Shown: piece by piece, positions 12,137 through 25,716 of the stretch
How positions within the stretch are numbered: the stretch's first letter is position 1
Layout of the letters: each line of letters starts with the position of its first letter
Assembly: GCA_943735955.1 (NCBI GenBank)
Contig: OX030958.1
Coordinates: 8,367,126 to 8,431,125 of the forward strand
Source of the DNA: Piscicola geometra
Lineage: Eukaryota; Annelida; Clitellata; Hirudinida; Piscicolidae
DNA: 64,000 bases
Reading direction: 5' to 3'
Notes under the pieces: model-generated
What the model was told of the DNA's origin: nothing
The model's database searches: none
What the model saw: only the letters and a program-made list of their open reading frames with translations
Position numbers and translations under genes: made by a program

Positions 12137-15100
12137 TTAAAAACCAAAATGATCAACCATTGCTCCATCTTTATCAACCATTGCTTCATCTTTATCAACC
12201 ATTGCTGCATCTTTATCAACCATTGCTGCATCTTTATCAACCATTGCTCCATCTTTATCAACCATTGCTCCATCTTTATCAACCATTGCTGCATCTTTAT
12301 CAACCATTGCTGCATCTTTATCAACCATTGCTCCATCTTTATCAACCATTACTTCATCTTTCTCGACCATTCCTTCAACTTCATCATTCGAACATTTTTC
12401 TGCGACATCCTTCTCCACCATACCTCCTTCCTCAATTTCATCACCACCTTCCCCAACAACATCCCCCTCTTTCTCAACCACCCCTCCATCTTTATTATTC
12501 ATTCCTCCACCTTCATTCACTCCAACACAATCCTTCTCAAGCACCTTTCCTCCATCACCAACAGCCCCACTGGTACCACCCTCACCATCCCCTCCTCCTT
12601 CACACACATCTCTATTAACAACGCCTCCACTCATATCTCCATCACCCACATTGGCACTCACATCTCCTTTCACACCACCTCCTCCTCCACTCACATCTCC
12701 TTTCACACAACCTCCTCCTCCACTCACATCTCCACCACCACCATCCCCACCACCACCACCACCACCACCACCACCACCACCACCACCACCACCACCACCA
12801 CCACCACCACCACCACCATCAAGCACCTCCTTTTCCTCTTCATCTTCGACACATGCAATCCTGGCAAAGACCTTGAGCACCCCATCGGGGGAACAGCCCG
12901 CCTTCAGGGTGCTCCTGTCGATGCGACTCTCGAGCTGGAAGGAGTGCTCGTGCACAGCGCTGAAGCTGCCCCTGCCCTCGTCGTCCTTCCTCTCCGTCCT
13001 GCAATGCACTATTATCGCCCTGTCCTCCTTCACCTGGTGGTCGTGGTGGTGGTGCTGATCATGGTGATGATGTTGGTGGTGGTTTCACGCATGATTGAGT
13101 TTTCCGTTGTGAAGACAGAAATACAGAGGCAGTATGACTATACAGACACGAACAGACACAGATACAAGCGCAAGGACGAACACAAGCACAAGCACAGACA
13201 CAGAGACAGACACAGAAACCTTGATGTGTATCTCTGAGGGCTTGAAGAGCTTGCCGATGTCGACGATCATGCTGAGAAACTTCTTGCCGGCCACCTCGAC
13301 CACCCTCAACTCATTCCTCGCCTCGCCCTGCTGACCCTCCTGCCACGGAGTCTTCGCAATGCTCGACAGGAGAGGGTCGTCGAGGAGTGGTGAAAAAGCG
13401 GAGAAGTGGTGGTTGCTGTTGCTGTTGGCGGCAGTGGTGGTTGCTGTCGCTGAATCCTTACAACTGTTGGTTGAGAAAAACAGATTAAAAGATGTGTTCT
13501 ATCGCTCAAAATAATTTTTACATAAAAAAACATAAAATAAATAAAGCTATTGACAATACAGCATCCAGGCAGCCAGTGTGATGAGCAGGGCCTAATGGCG
13601 GTATTTCGAGAACGTTAAGCGATACTAACATCGAGAAGTTGAGGCTGACGGCGGGAGAGGCGCAGTTGACGTTCGAGTGGAAGGTGGTGTCGGTGTTGCC
13701 ATTGCACAGTGTCGAAGAGGAGGAGCTCGCAGCGAAGTCGTTCAGTGAGTGGTGGCTGCTTGCATGGCACACGTCAGTGGTGGAGCTGGAAGAGGAATGA
13801 GTGTTTGGAGGAGTTTTGGAAGGGAGATCATTATCAGTAGTGACACTTCCATCAGCATTGATGGTGGTTGCAGAGGATTCGCTTGATTGGCCAACAGATG
13901 TGGTGCTGTCCTTTGTGTGGCAGTCCTCCTTGGAAGCCTTGGTGTCACCTGTGGCAGTGGCAGTGGAGACGTTCTGTTCCATCGAGTCGTCGAGAGGAGA
14001 CTCGGTGACGAACGACACGACGGGAGTCTTGGCGTTCCACTTGAGTTGCTGCAGCAGGGAGCTCTTGAGGGTGAGTTGTTGGTGCTCGTCCTTGAGGGGC
14101 GCCTCGATGATCATCTCGCCCTCCTGGTAGTAGCAGGTCAGCTTCGAGGGCAGCACGAACGAGGGCAGTTTGAGAGAACGGCAAAAGTAGAGCATTTTGT
14201 CGTCCTGCTTGCGCGATCCCTTGATGCGGATGGTGTTCATCACCTCGAGAACACTCATCTCCGACGCGGAAAAGCCCTCGGTGCTCATGCGCAGACTCAC
14301 CAACAACATTCCGTCGCGTTCGATCAGCGAAAACTCACCCAGGTTCTCAAAGATCTCGCACATCAACTCCTTCTCCACTCTCCATGTATCTTCTTTATCT
14401 CTATCCTTCTCTTTTTTGGAATTCTTTTGAGATTTTTTGCTTGCAACTTTTTTTATATTAGATTTTTTCTCTTTGGGGCTTTTTTTATGAGAATTTTCAA
14501 TTTTTTCTTCAATAATTTTCTTTGCTTCTTCCTTTTTGATACTGACATCAAGCTTTTCGCTTGCTTTTTTATTTTTAGAATGTTCAGTTAATGATTTATT
14601 TGTAGCATTTACAGTAGAAATAGAAGATCTTCTTGTTGTACGACTCACAGCAATTTCATTAGTAATTTCCTTTTCTGGTATAACTTTAGAAAAATCTTTC
14701 CTGTTTTTGACTTTACTTTTTTTTTCTATTTCCAATAGGTCACCATTTAGCTGATCTAGCACAACCTTCACATCTTTAAGCTTGTATTTTTGGAAACTAA
14801 AATTGTAAAATATAATAATTTAACTATTCGAAGGAAATAAAATAGAGGAAGTGTCTATTCCTAGACCGATTTTACATAAGTTAACCTATTTTTGATTTAT
14901 ATAGTGATGTGTTTAATAATTATTTTAATCCTTTAATACATGGGCGTATCCAAGGGGGGGCAAGGGGGGCAGATGTCCCTCTTTTATAACTGGGGCAAAT
15001 TTTACTAAGTAGCAAAATGTTAAAAACTTCTGATGTTTGAGTACATACTCACAAATAGCATAATAACAATGAGTTACTTATCAATGCTTGGAAATTTACT

Positions 15101-18049
15101 CTTGTGGCTGGCATACTCAAAAAAATCGAAAAATGTATTCGCAAATATTGTTTATTATTTCAACCATCAATTAATTCGACAAAATGTGGTTATTAATCTT
15201 TGAACCGAAAGACCATTAATCAAATTTTAAAATATCCATGAATGCTGTAGAGCAGTGGTTTGATGTCAGTCGAAGTGATTCGCAAGAAACTAAGGACATT
15301 CAAACAATTTTTGGTTTTCATTAGTGTCATTGAGGAAATTCCTAAGACACGTCTGTAGTTCAGGATATTCAGGACGCACACTGATGCAAAATCGACACAT
15401 TTAACTTTTTCCAAACACTCCTATCAAACCATTATCCTTTTCAATTCAGTTTATCATCAAGTTTTGTCTTGATCAGATTATTTTCAAGAAGCATAAATGG
15501 GTTTCTTTTCCATTATTTCCAGTACGGTGATCTTCTTCACCAGGAGTTCTTTTTTGAACATATTTAGAAAAACCTTTAAATAATTCTTTACTGTTACTGT
15601 TAGCAATGCCACTTCATTCCAAGAATTTTTCTCTTTTACAATTGCTTCTGAAAATGCTGAAAATATGATATATTTTCTCCCATGTGATCAGCCACTTAAC
15701 AATCTTTTGCTGAAATTCACAGATTTTATATAAGATTATTGCAATTCTCTTTACTATGGCCTTCCTGATACTTCGTGCTCCTAAACTTTCTCATATTTCT
15801 CCGTATCTTCATTTACTACATTGGTTACCTTTGAGATCTAGAGTGACTTTTAAAATATGCCTAAAAATGTTTAAAATTCATAACTTTACTGCTCCAATTT
15901 ATCTTACAAATCTAATTAAACCCCATAAATCTGGTCTTCGACCTTTAAACGTTCTTTTCGTTTTCTACTTAAACACTCTTTTGCTAAACGTTCTTTTTCT
16001 TACTGCGGTTCTTTTTATGGAATTCATTACCCTCTTCTCTAACTTCAACTAAGTCACTCATAGCTTTCCGTCGTGGCCTGAAGATGTATTTGTTTGGAAC
16101 GTAATGGCTGAGCGCTTTTGTGCGCATCTATAAAGGCGCTATAAAATGTATGCTGCATGCGAATTGAAGCCAGTGATGCGTAATTGCATCATCATATTGA
16201 AAACGGACCAATAAATGCATTATATCAATCACTAAGTACTTGTATAGCGCCCTTTTCGAAACGGACAAAAGCGCTCAGCCACCACGTTCTGAACAAATAC
16301 GTCTTTAGGCCACGACGGAAAGCTATGAGTGACTTAGATGACGGGGAGGCAAAACTTATGAAGTAAAGATTTAGATGTTCTATTAAAATAGATGAGTTAA
16401 AATTTGTCAGGGTTAAGTTTGATAAACAGAGGAAGCCTAAGAAATTAGAGATTGAAGGTAGTTATTTTATAGGCAGCAAGATCAAGAGAAGAGTCAGTGA
16501 AAGATGTATAAATATAGGAGTCGATATTTCAGGAAAGAAAAAAATTAGCAAATGAAAAAATAATTTTTTTAAAGATTTTGTAGAACTCAACAAACTTAGT
16601 GCTATTGATATCGGTGCCACAATTCCTAAATTTTTTACAAATTAAAACCTTGACTCTGAGAACTACATTGGTTTGGGCATTATTAATTTCACTCATTCTA
16701 CCCTGCACTACCTGCACTGTAGAACGTTCATTTAGCTCTCTGTTGGAGGCGCAATGGATTGGCCATGTTGAGCATTCATCGTCAATGAGTTTCAGCAAAC
16801 AAAAATCAATTTATGGAGAAAAAAAATTGCAGTTTGTCAATTACTGTTTAAAGATTCTTTTTGAAGAATACTTTATCTGTATACTATGTAAATGAAGAAT
16901 TTTCTGTCCAAATTTTTCTTTCTATTATGTAAATAAAAAATTCATATTATATATAAAAACTTGAGGTTCAAAATAATTAATAAGTATTTTTTTATTTTTG
17001 TCTTTGTATTAAGTGATGCAAACATATTAAGGTCAAATGTAAAAATAATAGCTGCCCCCCCCCCTTTGTTCGGGCTGGATACACCCATGCTTTAATATGT
17101 TATATAAGCTAGGGTTAGGGTTCTATAATTAATTATTAAAGAAGTGTCTTACCTACTAAAAATCGACTCATAATATAGGTTCACGGCACTACTCTTAGAG
17201 AAGCCGAACTATATTATTCATGTTCATTTAACTCCTCCCACTTTGTTTGATTGACACTTGTAAGCGCTCAATTTAAAATGCAGTTTTTTTATATTGAACA
17301 CTTCATATTTGCGAAGGCAATTTAACTATTTTAAGTATTTCACTTTCGTATCTTCCAATTGTAAAACCATATTTCGAGTCAATATTTTTCATAGACATTC
17401 AAGTTCTATTTTCAATAAATAATGACTCGAAATATGGTTTTATAATTGGAAGATACGATAGTGAAATACTTAAAATAGTTAAATTGCCTTCGCAAATATG
17501 AAGTATTCAATATAAAAAACTGCATTTTAAATAATAATTCTTAAAAAATGCGCTTATATTATTTAAAAAAAAGTATTTTCAATTAAGCGCTTAATTGAGA
17601 ATTGTTTACAAGTGTCAATCAAAAAAGTGGGAGGAGTTAAATGAACATGAATAATATAGTTCGGCTTCTCTAAGAGTAGTGCCAGGTTCACTTATGTAAA
17701 ATCGGTCTAGGAATAGTCTTTTTCTAAAATAAAATGCAATTTAAATTTCATTGAAGACTTACAGTTTAGAATGCTCTCTAGCTGTCTCTGAAAAAAAGTT
17801 ACTAAATTAATAATATATCGAATTTATAAAGTATGATCTTTGACAAACCTTTCACTTGAGATATTCCTGTTTTTTGTTTTTTATTTGGCTGTTGAGATTT
17901 TAATATTCATTTAGCTATTAATTTTAGCAAATTGGATAAATATAGTAATGGTTCAAACAAAGTTTAAAATTGAAAAAAAATAGTGAATGTAAAAAAGAAT
18001 ATAATGTTTTTACATGATTAGTAGTGAATTTGAGCTTTCTTTTAGCCAT
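12137..18049 (-). CDS. protein with two alpha-crystallin (Hsp20) domains and a repeat-rich tail
   Basis: Exons, 5' to 3' on the minus strand: 18014-18049, 17763-17785, 13626-14796, 13220-13456, 12137-13033. They join in phase to 787 residues. After a short start (MAKRKLKFTTNH) comes a Lys-rich stretch to about residue 145. The first alpha-crystallin-like domain is at about 165-255 (GFSASEMSVLEV, RSLKLPSFVLPS, IIEAPL). A Ser/Thr-rich linker of about 200 residues follows, then a second domain at about 460-548 (KPSEIHIKV, SPDGVLKVFARI), interrupted by an intron exactly at the IHIK/VKED junction. The tail has a poly-Gly run and about ten copies of a 7-residue unit (MVDKDGA type). Small heat shock proteins are usually 150-250 residues with one domain, so this is a large divergent relative. 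A chaperone role is inferred from the fold only. The first two exons are tiny and less certain than the rest. Confidence 0.82.
12150..12370 (-). repeat. coding 21-bp minisatellite (MVDKDxA units)
   Basis: About ten head-to-tail copies of a 21-bp unit (plus-strand CATCTTTATCAACCATTGCT and variants), with a few base changes between copies (GCTCC, GCTGC, CTTC). In the minus-strand frame of the crystallin-domain gene each unit reads MVDKDGA, MVDKDAA or MVDKDEA, so it preserves the frame and forms the protein's C-terminal end. Confidence 0.93.
12729..12818 (-). repeat. coding (GGT)n, poly-glycine run
   Basis: A run of CCA triplets on the plus strand reads as about 25 consecutive glycines in the crystallin-domain protein. 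It starts just after the acidic DEEEKEVLD segment that follows the second domain. Confidence 0.93.
15750..16148 (+). mobile_element. 3' end of a non-LTR retrotransposon (LINE), degraded
   Basis: One frame reads LHWLPLRSRVTFKI, the reverse-transcriptase C-terminal HWLPv.aRi.fKi motif. After frameshifts another frame reads WNSLPSSLTSTKSLIAFRRG then LKMYLF and a stop, also typical of the end of LINE ORF2. A GGCGCTATAAAATG tail follows at about 16133-16146. Only the 3' end is present, as expected from 5'-truncated insertion, and it lies inside the hAT element. Confidence 0.75.
16236..16460 (-). mobile_element. second LINE 3' end, opposite orientation
   Basis: The reverse complement of 16236-16340 is about 90% like the end of the neighbouring copy (STAAGTCACTCATAGCTTTC region through GGCGCTATA), so the two lie tail to tail and form an imperfect palindrome with ~100-bp arms. 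The protein end SLIAFRRGLKTYLF is readable on the minus strand. The upstream limit is uncertain. Confidence 0.6.
17185..17683. mobile_element. 499-bp foldback MITE
   Basis: The left part (GGCACTACTCTTAGAGAAGC onward) is repeated as its reverse complement at the right (ending GCTTCTCTAAGAGTAGTGCC in sense), with long arms of over 200 bp that would fold into one hairpin around about 17400. Flanked by an 8-bp direct repeat AGGTTCAC (17177-17184 and 17684-17691). No coding capacity. The 8-bp duplication suggests mobilisation by a hAT-type transposase. Confidence 0.9.
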
Positions 18050-18420
18050 TTTGACTCAATATTTTTGAGTATTTGTCAGATCTGGGGATGATGTTTTGCA
18101 ATTATAGACGAATTATTAAATGAATAAAAAAGTATATAAAAGAATTATTATCTTAATTTAGTTAATATTTTAAAATCATCGTTAAAAACATCAAATATGC
18201 CAAAAAAGAACTTGCTTCTTTATTATCACTAACGGTTTTGCGCTTCCATGCATCAAAAAAAAATTATTATTTTTAATTTCTAAAAATGCTTTAATGTTTA
18301 AATTGTTGAATACAATTTTTTGAAACTTTAAATTAGTTAAATAATTAATGCACAAACTTTTTTTATTTAAATTCTATAAAAGTGAAAGCTCAGAAATACT
18401 TGATAAAATTTATTTTAAAT
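18050..18420. promoter_or_regulatory. 371-bp shared upstream region of two divergent genes
   Basis: It lies between the start codons of the crystallin-domain gene (minus) and CWH43 (plus). A TATAAAAG sequence at about 18375-18382 faces CWH43, only ~40 bp before its ATG, so transcription from it would leave a very short leader. No clear heat-shock element array (repeated nGAAn) was seen. Assignment as promoter is by position. Confidence 0.5.
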
Positions 18421-21400
18421 ATGAAGAAGCTAATAACTCATACTATTTTAGGTATGTCATTTTGAGTATTGTAAAATATTTTATATTTTTATATTAAAAT
18501 TAATACATAATATTATATCCTAATTTAAGATTCTTAAATAATACATCAGTCATGGCTTGATTATCAAACAGTTTTTTTTAAATGATTAAAAAAACTTTTC
18601 GATTTAAGTTAAATCATTTATAAAAATTTAGAATGTAACTAATATATCAAATTTACAGGATATCAGTTTTGGATAATTTTCCAAGCTGTAGCTCCTATGA
18701 TATGGTTCTACCCTTTGAATGAACTAGAAATATCAGGATATGAAGCATTTGCTGTGGTAGTTTTTAGTCCTTTACTTTTGAGAATAGCCTGTCTTGAGAA
18801 CTTTTTCAGATGCAGATATATTCGTGCACTTATCAGGTGTGAATCTCATACTGACATTGAGCATATATTTTTCTTAACTCCAAGTCATTATGGCAAAATG
18901 ATTATAGATATCAATCAATTCAAATTTAATTATCATATGCATAATTAAATAAATGTTTATTCATATATTAACCAAACCTTCACAGAGTCTTGTCGACTCT
19001 TGGCATCTTCTCTTTCCATGCACCAACCACTCTACAGAGACTGATGGCTTTGATGGCTGGTGCTTTCTTTCAAATGCTATCCTTCGCTCTATCTTTGCAC
19101 TACAATGAAAAGTAAGATTTATTTTCAATATATTTTTTGCTAAAACAAAAATACTTTATTGATAAGGCACATTAAATTTAAATTTATTTTACTTAATAAA
19201 TAACAGTTACTAAAAGACTACTTAATGATCTAAAAGAATATATTTTTTTACCCTTAAACAGAGAAGAGACAGTGCTTGGAACAAGTGTTGGTCTATTGTT
19301 GTTTGTGGCTAGCAGAGTGTGGCTGCGTAGTTTTGTTCCAGCCTGGGGGGACAAACAGAGCAATGTTGTTGTTTTCACCATCTGCATCGTCGCTACCCTG
19401 GATGCCATCTATGACTCATTCACTTCACCTGCACCATCATCATCATCACAATCATCATCCACAATTTCATCATTATCAGCATCATCATCAACAACTTCAC
19501 CATCATCATCACCTCTTCAACAACCCGCCACAAAACAACCTCAATCTCAGCAAGAACCTCCCATCATCACCCACTGGCTGACCACCTCCCTCATGTTCGG
19601 CTCCCTCCTCTACACCACTCATGCCATCTTTGGCGAGGTTTCAGTCCTCAGTAGGTGGACAGTACAGGGCTACCCTGACACTGGCCCCATGCCATTCCCG
19701 TGGGGGTATGTGTGTGGGTGGGTGGTGGATAATTTAAAGTGTTAAATACAGTGAAGCAATCAAAGCTTAAATATAAAAGGATTTATAATTGTTTTCAAGC
19801 TTCATTAAATTCCTTTAATGGTGTCTGAAAGTGTGGGAGGGTAGAAGTTTTTAATTCCTCAACTACGATAAAGCAATCAAACCTCAAATATAAAAGAATT
19901 TAAGAATTTTTTAAAGTATTATCAGATAACCATCATCATCAAAATAAATTCATCAGAGCTCTGGTCTTTTGCTGTCTGTGTGCTGGTTTGTACACGTCAA
20001 GTTGCCGTCACCTGGTCGACTCTCCAGTGTGGTGGTGTCTCGGAGGGGGGTCTTTCCTCCTTCTCTGCTGCTTGAGCACCTGGCGAGCTTTTGCAGGTGA
20101 GGACGGATGGATGGAAAAGTTGCGTGCCCGGGCGCTATACAAAAACGACAATTATTATTATTATTATTATTAAAAGGTGGTTTGTGGGTTTTAAAGAGGT
20201 AGTAACGAAAATGACTTAAATATCACGAACCATCACATTACAACATTCTCTTCCCAATACATCATTGTGCCAACAACACCAGCCACCCAACACAACATCA
20301 TCCCATCAAATCACCACCAACAAACCCGACACCCATCCAGCCGGTTGTTTCCTCGCCATGTTCACGACTTCAGTGTGGCCAAGCGTCCTGACACTCGCCT
20401 CACAGCACCTGCCCTACAAAGTGTTGACCTTTTCGATGCTGGTGTGGTTGCTACAGATGCTTTTCTCCGTGTGGACTGTGGCGTACAACTTCGTTCCCGG
20501 TGGTGTCTACACGAGGGAGAGAACTGGTTCGCTGGTGCTTGCTGTGGTGTCCTCTTGGCTCCTCTATGCATTCACTAGTACGTGTGGAATTTCCGTTTGG
20601 TGTGGTTTGTTTGCTCGAGTGTCACTCAAATAGATTAGGTTTTATGAGTTTTAAAATATTAAATTTAATTACTTTTATTGTTTAAATAATTTAGTATTTA
20701 AATACTCGCAGAAAAGAGTGATGACCATCCACCTGCATCGACTTACAGACGAAACTTCAACAAACGTACGTGCATGCATGGGCAGGAGTAGTGGAAGTTG
20801 CTGAAATCATGACTGCATTGATTTTTCCATTGAACTTCATTGAGGCAACAATCAACCTTCAGTGATTCTGGTGGTGTTGCTGCTTGGACTGGCAGGCTTC
20901 GTGTACAGGGCACCCTCGCAAGCCAAGGTGCTTGCTGCCGGAATTACGTCTTTTATTTTCCAATTCATCACTTCTTTATTTACTAATTAGGCACTTCTTT
21001 CTTTAAGCGCGCCTTTATTTTCTAATTGATTAATCCTTTAATTAATAACCAACCATTTTAAAATTATTTTTAAAACAATCGCTAACCTTCTTTTGTTCTT
21101 CAAAGCCAACAAACACCCACCCTACAGGGAGCAGCAGCAACAGCACGCACAAGCACAACAGACACAGCCACCACCCTCACGTGTGCCATCTGGACCTTCC
21201 ACTTCGGCTACGACAACCAGGGCTGGCCCAGTCTCGCAAGGGCCGCCGCCATGTTGCGCACCATCGACGCTGACGTCATCACGCTGCTCGAGAGTGACGC
21301 TTCGAAGCCTTTCCTGGGCAACAATGACCTCGCGATGTGGTTGTCGGAGGAGTTGGACATGTTCGTCGACTTTGGTCCGTCCACCAGCAGCCACACGTGG

Positions 21401-22837
21401 GGGTAGGCTTGTGGTGGCTTCTGGGTGCGGTAGAACGCATGGGAAGGTTCAAGAAATACGATGTAGATATATTTAAAAATTCAGAAAATGCTTCAATTAC
21501 TCAGAAATCTGCTACTTTCCAAGTATCCAATCGTCGCATCCACTCACCACCTTCTTCCCTCACCACACGGTAATCCATCTTCATCTCCACACCCTAAAAC
21601 CACTCTCAAAACCAAACCCCCCCCCAATACACAGGTGAGCTTGCACCAGCCATCTCGGCGACCATTGACGTTGCTGGCAGTTTGTTGGACTTGGTTGTCA
21701 CACACATGGGTAACGATAGAGATGTCTTGGACCGTAAACTACAGGCCGAAACCCTCACTGAGCTGCTCCGTGATGCGTTAGTCGGTAGGTTGGGATTGCA
21801 TGGATTGAGAGGAGAAGGGTGGATAGATAAGATTGCATAAATGGAGAGGAAAAGGATGGATAAATGGATTATTTGAAATTTTATTTTCAATTTGTTCGTT
21901 CCATTAATATAACAGTTTGAAGCACAAAAATACATACTTTTGCTTCAAAAACTTTCAAACTAACATATAATTAATTGGATCTTCATTATGCTTTGAAACC
22001 ACCTCATCCATAACAGACCACACATAATTCTCAATTAAGCTATCAGCACCCACTCCCCCCTCAGCACCAATCCAGCGGTTTTCCTGGGCTACGTCACGTC
22101 GGAACCCTACAGCAGGGACTACCGCAAGCTGACCACCGTTGCCAAGGACATCGACCCTAGCGACCACGAGAGGTGGTGCCAGTACATCATGTACAAGAAC
22201 CTCACTAGGTTTGTGCGTTGGCGCTTGCTGAGAAGGACTTGTGTTTAAAGTTTTAGTTTTTTAAAGGATTTATGTTTTGTTTTTGATAATTCTAATTTCT
22301 TTCAATGATTTTAAAGTAATCAAGCTATTTTGAATGGAGTTTCAGTTTTGTAGAGAAACTTTTTTGTGTGATTGATGATTTTAATTTCTTGCCATGATTC
22401 TTTAATTCATTCGCTTTTCAATTAATCGAGTTATTTCCTTCAGACTGGCTTACGCACGCATCTCTCACGGAGGCCTGAGTGACACGGAAGTGCAGGTTGG
22501 CAGGTTCCTGATGGGCGCCCAGCACGACAACCCCTTCACCACCACCGACCCTGCCAGAGTGCCGGAGAGTGTCAGATTCCCTTCTCAGTTAGTACTTCTT
22601 CTGTTTATTTTCTTATCTCCCAAAAAAAAGTTCCGAAAAGAACTTTTTTTGTTCTTTGTCTTTCATAAAATTATTACTTTTACTCTCATAAATAAATATG
22701 AGTTGAAAAGAATTTCAATCCCATATCACACACGACCCTCGCACAGCTTCGGGCCTCACAGGAAAGGCCACTACAGACCACAGCGACACAAGTACCACAT
22801 GGACACACCCAAGTACTTTCTGAGCAACACCAAGTAG
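18421..22837 (+). CDS. CWH43: CWH43 / PGAP2-interacting protein homologue
   Basis: A multi-pass ER/Golgi membrane protein implicated in remodelling the lipid part of GPI anchors. Exons: 18421-18451, 18659-18836, 18986-19111, 19262-19705, 19957-20096, 20341-20577, 20712-20765, 20863-20927, 21128-21402, 21505-21569, 21635-21784, 22076-22208, 22444-22587, 22747-22837. They join to 710 residues, near the ~700 of vertebrate homologues. The N-terminal half has many membrane segments, including the [20 protein letters not shown] start region typical of the family. The C-terminal half is an endonuclease/exonuclease/phosphatase-like domain ([48 protein letters not shown]). It ends [14 protein letters not shown] Ser/Thr-rich loop in exon 4 (about 19430-19540) is built from CAT repeats. 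The 54-bp exon 7 is phase 1 at both ends, so it could be skipped without breaking the frame. A poly(A) signal AATAAA lies at 23201. Confidence 0.94.
20097..20180 (+). repeat. short retroposon tail with (ATT)n
   Basis: Immediately after the exon 5 donor of CWH43, the intron contains GGGCGCTATACAAAAACGAC and a run of ATT triplets. The GGCGCTATA motif followed by a short-unit A/T repeat is the same 3' tail seen at other LINE ends in this window. Confidence 0.55.
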
Positions 22838-23167
22838 CAGCCTCAAATATCCTCAATTGAGCGCTATATCAACTAATGATTCTGACCACACCAATAGTCT
22901 TTTGATTGATTTTTAATCTTTTATAATTTATAATTCGATTCCATTCTTGAGATATCCATGTTGGCTTGTATTTGTGGTTATTGATTGAAATTGTTGAATA
23001 CAATGATAATGCAGATCACCCCAACAATTGTTATTCTGCTCCAACTTAATCCATTCATTGACTTCCTATAACGAATTAGTCCTTCGAACCTTTGTACTTT
23101 TATAGTAATGCTGAAGAATGTAGATGGTTGATATGAACTTTCCCTACTGTATGATAGCCATACAGAA

Positions 23168-23206
23168 TTTATTGATGAGTGTTGAATGCATTTGAAATCA
23201 AATAAA
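23168..23206. terminator. opposed poly(A) signals of CWH43 and NKAP
   Basis: AATAAA at 23201-23206 would serve CWH43 (plus). TTTATT at 23168-23173, AATAAA on the minus strand, would serve NKAP. They lie 27 bp apart and are crossed, so the two transcripts probably overlap at their 3' ends. Confidence 0.5.
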
Positions 23207-23336
23207 TTACGTTAAAACGTGATATATCTTGTAGAGAGTGTTATAGCGTTATTGAAATAACATACAACAGTGAATAATAATGCGTACATTTAAAAGTAAA
23301 TAAAAAGAGTAGTGTACAAGTAGACCACATGAGTCG

Positions 23337-25716
<2,380 letters not shown>

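Larger units (their letters stand above)
14939..17089 (+). mobile_element. hAT-superfamily DNA transposon remnant
   Basis: Bounded by an 8-bp direct repeat CTTTAATA (14931-14938 and 17090-17097), the target size of hAT elements. Terminal inverted repeats start CATGGGCGTATCCA at the left and end TGGATACACCCATG at the right, followed inward by G- or C-homopolymers. Inside, on the plus strand at about 16690-16750, a frame reads LPCTTCTVERSFSSL, matching the hAT dimerisation-region signature around VERSFS. No full transposase frame remains and LINE fragments interrupt it, so it is dead. Confidence 0.82.
14846..17730. mobile_element. remnant MITE interrupted by two later insertions
   Basis: The left end at about 14853-14893 (TATTCCTAGACCGATTTTAC, then ATAAGTTAACCTAT) reappears as its reverse complement on the right. 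There it is split: TATAGGTTCAC at 17174-17184 and CTTATGTAAAATCGG at about 17691-17722, with the 499-bp foldback element between. Outside, AAATAAAAT occurs on both sides (about 14837 and 17728) and may be the target duplication. Without the later insertions the element would be only a few hundred bp. All of this lies in intron 2 of the crystallin-domain gene. Confidence 0.6.

Noticed and set aside
12150..12370. CRISPR-like regular repeat array
   Set aside because: Units abut directly with no unique spacers and lie in a eukaryotic coding exon. The same holds for the NKAP array at 23963-24262.
13801..14591. Long plus-strand frames opposite the crystallin-domain exon
   Set aside because: Shadow frames: the minus-strand frame carries the Hsp20 motifs and the splice-consistent joins.
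17110..17122. Telomere-like AGGGTTAGGGTT
   Set aside because: Only two units, inside a transposon remnant; not a telomeric tract.
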